Positions 46,571 through 55,009 of a stretch of 64,000 bases of DNA are shown here, piece by piece. A program made the translations under genes and the position numbers. The stretch is from the NCBI RefSeq assembly GCF_047302285.1, contig NZ_CP154845.1, positions 4,712,001 to 4,776,000 on the forward strand. Reading direction: 5' to 3'. The notes under the pieces were generated by a model. That model did not search any database. It was not told the origin of the DNA and saw only the letters and a program-made list of their open reading frames with translations. Numbering within the stretch: the stretch's first letter is position 1; each line of letters begins with the position of its first letter. The DNA comes from Robertmurraya sp047302285. Its GTDB lineage: Bacteria; Bacillota; Bacilli; Bacillales; Cytobacillaceae.

Positions 46571-47311
46571 TTATTCATACATCACTTTCCACAAATACAA
46601 GCCGTGTGGTGGTGCGGTCTTACCTGCAAAAATTCGGTCTTTCTTTGCCAAAATATCAGGAATTTCAGTGGCTTCGATTTTTCCTGAACCGACCTGTAGC
46701 AAGGTCCCTACCAATATTCTAACCATATTATAGAGGAAACCATTCCCAACAAAGCGAAAAACGAGAGTTCCCTCATCTACTATCACTTCGATTTCAAAAA
46801 TTTCTCTTACCCGATCTTCGACCTCTGTTTTAGCCGAGCAAAAGCTCGTAAAATCATGGACTCCGATCAAATGCTGACTTGCTGACCTAATGGCCGTTAC
46901 ATCAACAGGATAGGGATAATGATAAGCAAAATGACGACGAAAAGGATCGCGAGCTTGTTCAGTATGGACAACATAACGATATTCTTTTGCCGTTACATCA
47001 AAACGAGCGTGGAAAGTAGAATCCACCTTCATCACAGCGAGAATCGCAATATCCTCTGGGAGAAGCGTCTGCAGAGCGACACTCCATTTTTCCTCAGGAA
47101 TCGTAAGCGGAGTGTCAAAATGAATGATTTGCCCTCTAGCATGCACGCCAGCATCTGTACGACCTGAAGCATACACCTTCACTTCTTGCCCTTTATGAAG
47201 CTTCTGTAATGCCTGCTCTAGCTCTCCTTGAACGGTACGTTTATTCGGTTGGGTTTGATAACCGGAAAATGATGAACCATCATAGGTAATCTTACATTTT
47301 AACCTCTGCAT
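46571..47311 (-). CDS. truA: tRNA pseudouridine(38-40) synthase TruA
   Basis: TruA makes pseudouridine at positions 38-40 of tRNA anticodon stems. The 246-residue protein has the catalytic Asp in YASGRTDAGVHARGQIIHFD and the family blocks TSFCSAKTEVEDRVREI and FVGNGFLYNMVRILVGTLL. It lies 15 bp after ecfT, the usual ecfA1-ecfA2-ecfT-truA order. Confidence 0.96.
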   Translation of the reverse strand: MQRLKCKITYDGSSFSGYQTQPNKRTVQGELEQALQKLHKGQEVKVYASGRTDAGVHARGQIIHFDTPLTIPEEKWSVALQTLLPEDIAILAVMKVDSTFHARFDVTAKEYRYVVHTEQARDPFRRHFAYHYPYPVDVTAIRSASQHLIGVHDFTSFCSAKTEVEDRVREIFEIEVIVDEGTLVFRFVGNGFLYNMVRILVGTLLQVGSGKIEATEIPDILAKKDRIFAGKTAPPHGLYLWKVMYE

Positions 47312-47326
47312 ACTTTCCTCCTATCT

Positions 47327-48124
47327 TTAAGACCTGAAAAAGAATAACGCTCCCGCTAGAACCGCCAACAATACTAGCATGAACGTGTCAACGAATCCCC
47401 AGCTGAGCTGACGATACTTTGTTCGTCCTTCGCCACCTCGATAGCCTCTTGCTTCCATCGCAATCGCCAATTCTTCCGCTCTTTTAAAGGAACCAATAAA
47501 TAACGGTATTAATAGTGGGATAATTGCTTTTACCCGTTCCTTCACTGGTCCTCCTGAAAATTCTACGCCACGTGCTGTCTGTGCCTTCATGATTTTGTCT
47601 GTCTCCTGCATCAATGTAGGAATAAATCGCAAGGAAATGGACATCATAAGCGCTAGCTCATGAACAGGAAACTTAATTTTTTTCAACGGGTCTAGTAATA
47701 TCTCAATTCCGTCTGTAATTTCAATCGGTGTAGTCGTTAAAGTTAACAATGAAGTCATTAAGATGAGCAAAAAGAATCTCATCGAAATGAATATCCCTTT
47801 TTTTAAGCCCTCTTCATAAATCGTGACCCATCCCCATTGAAAAATGATCTCCCCTTCCTTTGTAAAAAAGAGATGAAGAATAAGGGTAAATAGGACAAGC
47901 CATAACACCAGTCTTAATCCACTTATCAAAAACCGAATGGGCACTTTAGAAGATAAGACCATAAAGAACGTATAGACCACCAACATCCCATAAGTAATCA
48001 CATTATTCGCGATAAATACCACACACACAAAAGCAAAGATGAGTATTAATTTTGACCTTGGGTCCATTCGGTGTAAAGGGGAATCAGCCGGGATATAACG
48101 GCCAAAAATCATTTTATCCATCAT
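47327..48124 (-). CDS. ecfT: Energy-coupling factor transporter transmembrane protein EcfT
   Basis: EcfT couples ATP use by EcfA1/EcfA2 to vitamin-binding S proteins encoded elsewhere. At 265 residues it has an N-terminal GRYIPADSPLHRMDPRSK signature, several membrane helices, and the coupling motifs AQTARGVEFSGG and AMEARGYRGGEGR, which contact the ATPases. It overlaps the ecfA2 stop by 4 bp. Confidence 0.96.
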   Translation of the reverse strand: MMDKMIFGRYIPADSPLHRMDPRSKLILIFAFVCVVFIANNVITYGMLVVYTFFMVLSSKVPIRFLISGLRLVLWLVLFTLILHLFFTKEGEIIFQWGWVTIYEEGLKKGIFISMRFFLLILMTSLLTLTTTPIEITDGIEILLDPLKKIKFPVHELALMMSISLRFIPTLMQETDKIMKAQTARGVEFSGGPVKERVKAIIPLLIPLFIGSFKRAEELAIAMEARGYRGGEGRTKYRQLSWGFVDTFMLVLLAVLAGALFFFRS

Positions 48125-48990
48125 TGTCGTTCTCCCCCTTTAAAAAGCTTTTCAATTTCTCCTGTCAGCTCTTCTATTGTTAAGCATGTTTTGCCTAGCT
48201 TTGTCTGAAAAGCTTTCTCCACTTTTTGCTGGAAACGAACAACCTCAGGCACGTCTAACCCCAGCTCAAGTAAGCCTTCCGGAGAATGAAAAATCTCTTG
48301 TGGCGTGCCCTTTTTATATACTTGACCATGATGCATGATCACAATTTGATCCGCGTAAAGGGACGCATCCTCCATACTATGGGTCACAAGAACGGTTGAA
48401 AGATTTCGCTCTTTATGAAGCTGGTGAAACATCTCCATAATTTCCTTTCGTCCTCGTGGATCCAAGCCTGCTGTTGGCTCATCTAAGACGATTACTTCTG
48501 GTTCCATTGCTAATACTCCAGCGATTGCCACACGTCTCATTTGCCCACCAGAGAGGTCAAATGGGGACTTCTGCAGAATATCTTCGGAAAGCCCTACCTG
48601 TTTAATGGCTTCTTTTGCTCGGGCCTTTGCTACTTCTTCTGAGACGCCAAAATTCATTGGACCAAAGCATATATCCTTTTCCACCGTTTCTTCAAATAAT
48701 TGGTGCTCTGGAAATTGAAAGACGATCCCGACTCTCTTACGAATTTCCTTCAAATTCTTTTGCTTTTTTGCATTCGTGACTTCTCGCTCACCAAGAATAA
48801 CCTTTCCTTTTGTAGGCTTTAAAATCGCATTTAAATGCTGGAGAATGGTCGATTTCCCTGAACCAGTATGGCCAATAATCGCGAGATAAGTCCCTGAAGG
48901 AATGTCAATGGAGACATTCTCTATCGCCAGACGTTCAAAGGGAGAGTTTGCTTGATAACGATATTCTACTTGCTGGAGTGAGATGTCCAT
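48121..48990 (-). CDS. ecfA2: Energy-coupling factor ATPase EcfA2
   Basis: This 289-residue ATPase is one half of the ECF ATPase pair. Walker A is GHTGSGKSTILQ, Q-loop FQFPEHQLFEETV, signature LSGGQMRRVAIAG, Walker B VIVLDEPTAGLD and His-switch VTHSMED. The GQMRRVAIAG form of the signature is characteristic of EcfA2. It overlaps ecfA1 by 25 bp. Confidence 0.96.
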   Translation of the reverse strand: MDISLQQVEYRYQANSPFERLAIENVSIDIPSGTYLAIIGHTGSGKSTILQHLNAILKPTKGKVILGEREVTNAKKQKNLKEIRKRVGIVFQFPEHQLFEETVEKDICFGPMNFGVSEEVAKARAKEAIKQVGLSEDILQKSPFDLSGGQMRRVAIAGVLAMEPEVIVLDEPTAGLDPRGRKEIMEMFHQLHKERNLSTVLVTHSMEDASLYADQIVIMHHGQVYKKGTPQEIFHSPEGLLELGLDVPEVVRFQQKVEKAFQTKLGKTCLTIEELTGEIEKLFKGGERQ

Positions 48991-49805
48991 AACTGTGCCA
49001 CCAACGCTTCCTCTGATAAATAACTTTTGCTAACTGGAATACCTTTTTCCCTTAACATTTTGCTCATTTTCACTGGAAAAGGAATATCTAAACCCAGCTT
49101 AACCAATTCCTCATCCATTTGAAAAATCTCTTCAGGCGTGCCTTCACGGTATAATTGACCGCGATTTAAAACAATCATCCGATCCGCCTTTGCTGCTTCT
49201 TCTAAATCATGGGTAATGGAGATTACCGTCATATCATGATCTTCCTTCAGTTCTCTAATAACATTTAAAACTTCTTCCCTTCCCCGTGGATCTAGCATGG
49301 AAGTTGCTTCATCCAATACAATAATTTTTGGACGCAAGGCAATCACACTAGCAATAGCAACCCGTTGCTTTTGGCCACCTGACAACTGATGAGGCTCTTG
49401 CTGAAGGAAAGATTCCATCTGTACCTGTTTTAAAGAACTTTGTACTCGTTCCACCATTACCTCTCGTGGAATTCCGTTATTCTCTAACCCAAAGGCGACA
49501 TCATCTTGAACGGTGGTACCTACAAATTGATTATCAGGATTTTGAAAAACCATCCCAACCGATTTTCTCGTATCCCAAACCGTTTCTTCCGTCAATTCCA
49601 AATCTCCAATTTGGATCCTTCCTTTTTCCGGATATTGAAGACCATTTAATAGCTTAGCTAGAGTCGATTTTCCTGAACCGTTATGTCCAACAATCGCTAG
49701 CCATTCACCATCATATATTTGAAAGGATACGTCCTTAAGGGCATATTCCTCTTGTCCATCGTATTTAAAGTGTACATGTTCGATTGAAACTAATGGTTTT
49801 TTCAT
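48966..49805 (-). CDS. ecfA1: Energy-coupling factor ATPase EcfA1
   Basis: This 279-residue ATPase is the first gene of the ECF core. Walker A is GHNGSGKSTLAKLL, Q-loop FQNPDNQFVGTTV, signature LSGGQKQRVAIAS, Walker B IIVLDEATSMLD and His-switch ITHDLEE. It is separated from rplQ by 672 bp, so it has its own promoter. Confidence 0.96.
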   Translation of the reverse strand: MKKPLVSIEHVHFKYDGQEEYALKDVSFQIYDGEWLAIVGHNGSGKSTLAKLLNGLQYPEKGRIQIGDLELTEETVWDTRKSVGMVFQNPDNQFVGTTVQDDVAFGLENNGIPREVMVERVQSSLKQVQMESFLQQEPHQLSGGQKQRVAIASVIALRPKIIVLDEATSMLDPRGREEVLNVIRELKEDHDMTVISITHDLEEAAKADRMIVLNRGQLYREGTPEEIFQMDEELVKLGLDIPFPVKMSKMLREKGIPVSKSYLSEEALVAQLWTSHSSK

Positions 49806-50117
49806 GATATTCCTCCTCTCAGCTCTGCTTCACTGCTCTATTCTTTCCTAAACTCTTAACGAAATCTACTATACCATTTTTAACACAGTTTTCGTAATGA
49901 TTGTTGTTTTTTTCGTAAATGTCCAGAAGCCGACACTTACACCTCCAACAAGTTTCATAAGCACACATTAAGTTTCAACGGCACTTTTCGCTCTTCCTTG
50001 CTTATTTAAGCAATATATATCAGTGCTTTATTTTGGCAATATATAATTCAAAAGCAACTATGTCTGCAAAAAAAACCTTTTTAAAGAAGGATTGGTACTA
50101 CTGAGGACATAAAAAGG

Positions 50118-50148
50118 AGGCAAAAAAAGAAACCCGCCATTTGGCGAG
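50118..50148 (-). terminator. Terminator-like hairpin with no gene directly upstream
   Basis: The minus strand reads CTCGCCAAATGGCGGG followed by TTTCTTTTTTT. The stem is short but GC-rich. It ends any transcript coming from 50150-50470. Confidence 0.6.
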
Positions 50149-50248
50149 CCTTTGTGGTATGAAGACATGACTTAAAAATAGAAAATAAGTTCAATATTCT
50201 TTCAAAGCAAATGTCTTCCATTGGCTCTTATTTCATAAATAAAGCCTG

Positions 50249-50280
50249 CACCTCTTTAAAAACCCTTTTCAAAGAGGTGC
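50249..50280. repeat. Perfect 10-bp inverted repeat in the rplQ-ecfA1 spacer
   Basis: GCACCTCTTT (50249-50258) and AAAGAGGTGC (50271-50280) enclose a 12-nt AT-rich loop. It could form a hairpin in RNA from either strand. Confidence 0.6.
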
Positions 50281-50417
50281 GTGAGCTAGACGTGACATGT
50301 ATGGCATAATCCTCCCTCATAAAACAAAAGAATTAGCATAAAATAAAGACCCAAAAGGTACATGCCCATCGTAACACTCGAATAATGGCTTAGTTCAATC
50401 TTGCTTTACAGAAAAAG

Positions 50418-50455
50418 GGCAAGAAACAAGTTTGTTCAAACTGTCCTATGCCCCC
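50418..50455 (-). terminator. Terminator after rplQ
   Basis: An outer stem GGGCA/TGCCC and inner AGTTTG/CAAACT on the minus strand are followed by CTTTTTC, just beyond the rplQ stop. It would end the long S10-spc-alpha transcript. Confidence 0.6.
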
Positions 50456-50477
50456 TTGGTCTGTCTTGAAAGTGATA

Positions 50478-50840
50478 TTACACTAATTCGATAATTACCA
50501 TTGGAGCTCCGTCTCCACGACGTGGTCCAAGCTTCATGATACGAGTGTATCCACCTTGGCGTTCTTGGTAACGAGTAGCGATATCAGAGAATAATTTTTG
50601 TACTGCATCTTGGTTTTCTTCAGCATTTGCAACTTCGTTACGAACGAAAGCAGCAGCTTGACGGCGAGCATGAAGATCTCCACGTTTTCCAAGTGTAATC
50701 ATTTTTTCCACAACTGAACGAAGTTCTTTCGCACGAGCTTCAGTTGTTTCAATACGCTCATTGATGATAAGATCTGTAGCTAAGTCACGTAACATTGCTT
50801 TACGCTGAGCGCTTGTGCGTCCTAACTTTCTGTATCCCAT
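50478..50840 (-). CDS. rplQ: 50S ribosomal protein L17
   Basis: L17 lies near the exit tunnel. The 120-residue protein begins MGYRKLGRTSAQRKAMLRDL and ends RRGDGAPMVIIELV, as in Bacillus. It is the last gene of the ribosomal cluster, 63 bp after rpoA. Confidence 0.97.
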   Translation of the reverse strand: MGYRKLGRTSAQRKAMLRDLATDLIINERIETTEARAKELRSVVEKMITLGKRGDLHARRQAAAFVRNEVANAEENQDAVQKLFSDIATRYQERQGGYTRIMKLGPRRGDGAPMVIIELV

Positions 50841-50903
50841 GAAAGTTTCCCTCCTTTGTTGAAGTCCTAAAGCAATGGGTTTGTCTTACACGAAAGGCAC
50901 TTA

Positions 50904-51848
50904 TCAGTCATCTTTGCGTAAGCCTAATCCAAGCTCCTCTAATTTATGTTTTACCTCTTCAAGAGATTTACGTCCTAAATTACGTACCTTCATCATATCT
51001 TCTTCAGTCTTATTTGCTAATTCCTGAACAGTGTTAATGCCAGCACGCTTTAAGCAGTTATATGAACGAACTGATAAATCAAGTTCTTCAATCGTCATCT
51101 CTAAAACTTTTTCTTTTTGATCTTCTTCTTTTTCAACCATGATTTCAGCATTTTGTGCTTCATCCGTTAATCCAACGAAGATATTCAAATGTTCCGTAAA
51201 GATCTTAGCTCCTAATGCAACCGCATCTTGAGGACCAGTACTTCCATCTGTCCAAACATCAAGAGTTAACTTGTCATAGTTGGTTAATTGGCCGACACGC
51301 GTATTTTCCACTTGGAATGCCACACGTGAAACCGGAGTAAAGATAGAATCGATTGGAATAACACCGATCGGTTGATCTTCTCTCTTGTTTTGATCAGCAG
51401 GTGTATAACCTCGACCCCTTTTGGCCGTTAATCGCATACGCAAATTACCATTAGTACCTAGGGTCGCAATGTGAAGATCGGGGTTCAAAATCTCAACATC
51501 ACTATCATGAGTAATGTCGGCTGCTGTAACAACACCTTCACCTTGTACATCAATCTCAAGCGTCTTCTCTTCATCAGAGTAGATTTTAAGTGCAAGTTTC
51601 TTAATGTTTAAAATGACAGATGTAACATCTTCAACGACGCCTTCAATTGTTTGAAACTCGTGAAGTACCCCATCAGCTTGAATCGATGTGACAGCGGCAC
51701 CTGGGAGTGACGATAATAGGATACGACGTAAGGAGTTACCCAAAGTAGTACCATATCCACGCTCAAGCGGTTCTACGACGAACTTCCCGTACTTTGCATC
51801 ATCGCTGATCTCAACCGTTTCGATTTTTGGTTTTTCTATTTCGATCAT
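50904..51848 (-). CDS. rpoA: RNA polymerase subunit alpha
   Basis: The ATG at 51848 (GGAGGG site) gives 314 residues starting MIEIEKPKIETVEIS. The N-terminal assembly domain has GYGTTLGNSLRRILLSSLPG. The C-terminal domain, which contacts UP elements and activators, has LDLSVRSYNCLKRAGINTVQ and LEELGLGLRKDD. A frame extending to 51866 is not needed. Confidence 0.97.
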   Translation of the reverse strand: MIEIEKPKIETVEISDDAKYGKFVVEPLERGYGTTLGNSLRRILLSSLPGAAVTSIQADGVLHEFQTIEGVVEDVTSVILNIKKLALKIYSDEEKTLEIDVQGEGVVTAADITHDSDVEILNPDLHIATLGTNGNLRMRLTAKRGRGYTPADQNKREDQPIGVIPIDSIFTPVSRVAFQVENTRVGQLTNYDKLTLDVWTDGSTGPQDAVALGAKIFTEHLNIFVGLTDEAQNAEIMVEKEEDQKEKVLEMTIEELDLSVRSYNCLKRAGINTVQELANKTEEDMMKVRNLGRKSLEEVKHKLEELGLGLRKDD

Positions 51849-52023
51849 CAAATTACCCTCCTTCAAAACGTCGAAATCTCAGTTAAGAATCCTAACTGAA
51901 ATTCCCCCTGTATACGTTCCCGATTGTGCACAACAACTGGATGAATGATTCTGTATTTTTATTTACAAAAAATTTAGTATCATATCCCATTATAGACAGG
52001 GATTTAAATTCTATACAGAAAAA

Positions 52024-52413
52024 TTACACACGACGACGCTTAGGTGGACGGCAACCGTTATGTGGAACTGGAGTTACGTCTCTGATTGCTGTAACTTCAA
52101 GACCTGCAGCTTGAAGAGCACGAATAGCTGCTTCACGACCTGCACCAGGACCTTTAACCGTTACCTCAAGAGTTTTCATTCCATGTTCCATAGAAGATTT
52201 AGCTGCTGTTTCAGCTGCCATTTGTGCTGCGAAAGGAGTAGATTTACGAGAACCTCTAAATCCTAATGCACCAGCACTTGACCATGCAATTGCATTTCCA
52301 TGAACGTCAGTAATTGTTACGATAGTGTTATTAAAAGTAGAACGAATGTGTGCAACACCTTGTTCAATATTCTTTTTAACACGACGTTTACGTGTATTTG
52401 TTTTACGAGCCAT
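52024..52413 (-). CDS. rpsK: 30S ribosomal protein S11
   Basis: S11 forms part of the platform of the 30S subunit. The 129-residue protein has NTIVTITDVHGNAIAWSSAG, GPGAGREAAIRALQAAGLEV and the C-terminal PHNGCRPPKRRRV. Confidence 0.97.
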   Translation of the reverse strand: MARKTNTRKRRVKKNIEQGVAHIRSTFNNTIVTITDVHGNAIAWSSAGALGFRGSRKSTPFAAQMAAETAAKSSMEHGMKTLEVTVKGPGAGREAAIRALQAAGLEVTAIRDVTPVPHNGCRPPKRRRV

Positions 52414-52434
52414 TTCAAGTACCTCCTTTACCGA

Positions 52435-52800
52435 TTATTTCTTCTTGTTAGCTACAGTTTTACGTGGGCCTTTACGTGTACGAGCATTGTTCTTCGTATT
52501 TTGACCACGAACAGGTAAACCACGACGATGACGAAGACCACGGTAGCTTCCGATTTCCATTAGACGCTTAATGTTTAAAGATACTTCACGACGAAGGTCA
52601 CCTTCAACCTTTAGCTTGTCAATGATGTCACGGATTTTATTTAATTCATCTTCAGTTAAATCACGAACACGAGTGTTTTCAGAAACACCTGCTTCAGCTA
52701 AAACCTTTTGTGCTGTACTTTTACCAATACCAAAAATGTATGTTAGAGAAATCACTACACGCTTTTCACGTGGGACGTCTACACCAGCAATACGTGCCAT
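52435..52800 (-). CDS. rpsM: 30S ribosomal protein S13
   Basis: S13 is in the 30S head and contacts P-site tRNA and the 50S subunit. The 121-residue protein has MARIAGVDVPREKRVVISLT, a helix-hairpin-helix GIGKSTAQKVL, and RGLRHRRGLPVRGQNTKNNA. Confidence 0.97.
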   Translation of the reverse strand: MARIAGVDVPREKRVVISLTYIFGIGKSTAQKVLAEAGVSENTRVRDLTEDELNKIRDIIDKLKVEGDLRREVSLNIKRLMEIGSYRGLRHRRGLPVRGQNTKNNARTRKGPRKTVANKKK

Positions 52801-52821
52801 TGTATGCGCACCTCCTTAATA

Positions 52822-52935
52822 TTAACCTTGTTTTTGTTTATGCTTAGGGTTTTCACATATAACCATAACTTTACCGCGTCTGCGGATAACTTTACATTTC
52901 TCGCAGATCGGCTTAACAGATGGTCTAACTTTCAT
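52822..52935 (-). CDS. rpmJ: 50S ribosomal protein L36
   Basis: This 37-residue gene reads [20 protein letters not shown] and ends KHKQKQG. The zinc ligands Cys11, Cys14, Cys27 and His32 or nearby are kept, so it is the zinc-binding form. It lies between infA and rpsM, as usual. Confidence 0.97.
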
Positions 52936-52993
52936 TATCCTAACCTCCTTGATAGTACGGAGTGCAATAGATTTATTGAGAAAAGAGCTTCAC

Positions 52994-53212
52994 TTATTTA
53001 AAGCGGTACGTAATTCTGCCGCGTGTTAAATCATATGGGGATAGCTCAACAGTTACTTTGTCCCCTGGTAAAATACGAATAAAGTGCATGCGAATCTTAC
53101 CAGAAACATGAGCTAACACTGTATGACCATTTTCTAATTCTACCTTAAACATTGCATTCGGCAAAGTTTCAAGTACTGTACCTTCAATTTCAATAACATC
53201 ATCTTTCGCCAT
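52994..53212 (-). CDS. infA: Translation initiation factor IF-1
   Basis: IF-1 blocks the A site during initiation. The 72-residue OB-fold protein has MAKDDVIEIEGTVLETLPNA, HVSGKIRMHFIRILPGDKV and DLTRGRITYRFK. Confidence 0.97.
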   Translation of the reverse strand: MAKDDVIEIEGTVLETLPNAMFKVELENGHTVLAHVSGKIRMHFIRILPGDKVTVELSPYDLTRGRITYRFK

Positions 53213-53257
53213 CGAACTTAGTCTCCCTTCTAGGATTTTTCACCCTGTGAAAATATC

Positions 53258-53545
53258 CTACCTTAAACTGGATTCAAACTTTTTCAATGCATATCGTAGT
53301 TTTCCGTTCGTAACGCGACCGGTTTCTAATAAACTTCTTTGAACTTCTGGTGATACATAATCAATAAGCTCGAGGTGTAATAGATTCTTCTTCTTCGGTC
53401 GGTCAAACTTCTTTTTATCGCCGTCCGCCACTAAAACAAAGCGTTCATCTAACAACCTTACTATTATAGCATATTGTCCTGCATCTCGCCCGTGTGAAAT
53501 TAAGACTATTTGACCTAATTGTAACGTACTAGGATAGTCGACCAT
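53258..53545 (-). CDS. KOW-domain RNA-binding protein, L14e-like
   Basis: This 95-residue protein has an N-terminal KOW fold (LGQIVLISHGRDAGQYAIIV) resembling archaeal and eukaryotic L14e, and a basic middle (DGDKKKFDRPKKKNLLHLEL). It is found between map and infA in many Bacilli, where it is annotated as a KOW-domain or L14e-like protein (ylxS/rplGB type). It probably binds rRNA; whether it is a stable ribosomal component is not established. Confidence 0.85.
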   Translation of the reverse strand: MVDYPSTLQLGQIVLISHGRDAGQYAIIVRLLDERFVLVADGDKKKFDRPKKKNLLHLELIDYVSPEVQRSLLETGRVTNGKLRYALKKFESSLR

Positions 53546-53557
53546 CGGATCACCTAA

Positions 53558-54304
53558 TTAGACAATCGTTAAAATGTCATAACCGGTTTCCGTAATTGCA
53601 ATGGTATGCTCAAAATGGGCACACATTTTGCCATCGGTTGTTACTACCGTCCAATTATCAGCCAAAGTTTTAACATAACGACTTCCCACATTTACCATCG
53701 GTTCTACACAAAGCACCATTCCCGGTTTTAACAATGGACCTTTATTAGGTGGACCATAATGAGGGATTTGTGGGTCCTCATGTAAGTCTTGCCCTATTCC
53801 ATGTCCAACATACTCACGCACGATAGAAAAACCATTGGATTCTACATACGTTTGAACGCTATTGGAGATGTTCGATAGACGTGCACCTGGACCAGCTTCC
53901 TTAAGACCAATGTACAAAGATTGTTCTGTCACATCTAAAAGACGTTCAGATACTTCGTCAATTTTTCCGACAGGGTAAGTCCACGCCGAATCACCATGAT
54001 AGCCTTCATATTTCGCACCTATATCAATGCTAATAATGTCGCCTTCTTGTAAGACACGCTTACCAGGAATTCCATGAACAAGTTCTTCATTCACAGATGC
54101 ACAAATGCTGCCAGAGAAACCATTATACCCTTTAAATGAAGGTTTAGCGTTATGAGAACGAATAAATGCTTCTGCAATTTCGTCCAACTCTTTTGTGGTA
54201 ATCCCAGGAGCTATATGTTTTTTCAATTCCTGATGTGTCAGCGCTACAATCCGACCAGCTTCACGCATGATTTCAATTTCCCTAGGGGTTTTACATATAA
54301 TCAT
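53558..54304 (-). CDS. map: Type I methionyl aminopeptidase
   Basis: Map removes the N-terminal Met from new proteins. The 248-residue protein has the metal ligands Asp in ISIDIGAKYEGYHGDSAWTY, His in EYVGHGIGQDLHE, and Glu in LCVEPMVNVG and FEHTIAITETG. Its start overlaps the adk stop by 4 bp. Confidence 0.96.
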   Translation of the reverse strand: MIICKTPREIEIMREAGRIVALTHQELKKHIAPGITTKELDEIAEAFIRSHNAKPSFKGYNGFSGSICASVNEELVHGIPGKRVLQEGDIISIDIGAKYEGYHGDSAWTYPVGKIDEVSERLLDVTEQSLYIGLKEAGPGARLSNISNSVQTYVESNGFSIVREYVGHGIGQDLHEDPQIPHYGPPNKGPLLKPGMVLCVEPMVNVGSRYVKTLADNWTVVTTDGKMCAHFEHTIAITETGYDILTIV

Positions 54305-54954
54305 GCATTTAAGCCCCCGAGAAGATTATCTATATCAACAAACACTTTGTTAATATCCTGCTGACCATCAATATTTCTCAAGTACCCTTTTGTTTCGTAG
54401 AAATCAAGTAATGGTTTAGCCTGTTCGATGTTCACCTGAAGACGATTATTTACCGTCTCAGCATTATCATCCGCACGTTGGTATAGCTCTCCACCACAAC
54501 GATTACATACACCCACTACGGCAGGAGGATTGAACACTAAGTGATAAGTGGCACCGCAATTTTTACAAATGCGACGTCCTGTTAATCGCTCCATTAAAAT
54601 GGCTTGATCGACATCAATATTAAGAACAAAATCAATCTTTTTTCCTAACTCGGCAAGAATGGATTCAAGAGCTTCCGCTTGAGGGACTGTTCTTGGAAAA
54701 CCATCCAGCAAGAATCCATTTTGACAATCTTCTTTGCTTAATCGTTCTCTTACAATTCCGATTGTCACTTCATCTGGAACAAGTGCTCCTTGATCCATGA
54801 AAGATTTTGCTTTTAAGCCTAATTCCGTACCTTCTTTCATTGCTGCACGAAACATGTCGCCTGTTGAAATATGAGGAATGCCGTATTTTTCGACGATTTT
54901 CTCGGCTTGTGTACCTTTACCGGCACCCGGAAGACCCATTAATACTAAATTCAC
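54301..54954 (-). CDS. adk: Adenylate kinase (zinc-binding form)
   Basis: Adk balances AMP, ADP and ATP. The 217-residue protein has P-loop GLPGAGKGTQAE (residues 7-15), FLLDGFPRTVPQAEAL, and a lid with CKNC and CNRC, the structural zinc site of Gram-positive Adk. It lies between secY and map, as usual. Confidence 0.97.
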   Translation of the reverse strand: MNLVLMGLPGAGKGTQAEKIVEKYGIPHISTGDMFRAAMKEGTELGLKAKSFMDQGALVPDEVTIGIVRERLSKEDCQNGFLLDGFPRTVPQAEALESILAELGKKIDFVLNIDVDQAILMERLTGRRICKNCGATYHLVFNPPAVVGVCNRCGGELYQRADDNAETVNNRLQVNIEQAKPLLDFYETKGYLRNIDGQQDINKVFVDIDNLLGGLNA

Positions 54955-55009
54955 GTGAATTCCTCCTTAGGCTAAAACGGTATGGGAACCAGTTGTCCCC
55001 ACAACCGAA

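Larger units (their letters stand above)
49806..50477 (-). other. Long spacer between rplQ and ecfA1
   Basis: I find no gene here: all frames are short and lack sites. It holds a probable rplQ terminator (50418-50455), a perfect 10-bp inverted repeat (50249-50280) and a terminator-like hairpin with a T7 run (50118-50148). The ecfA1 promoter must lie in 49850-50110, but no single candidate stands out. Confidence 0.6.
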
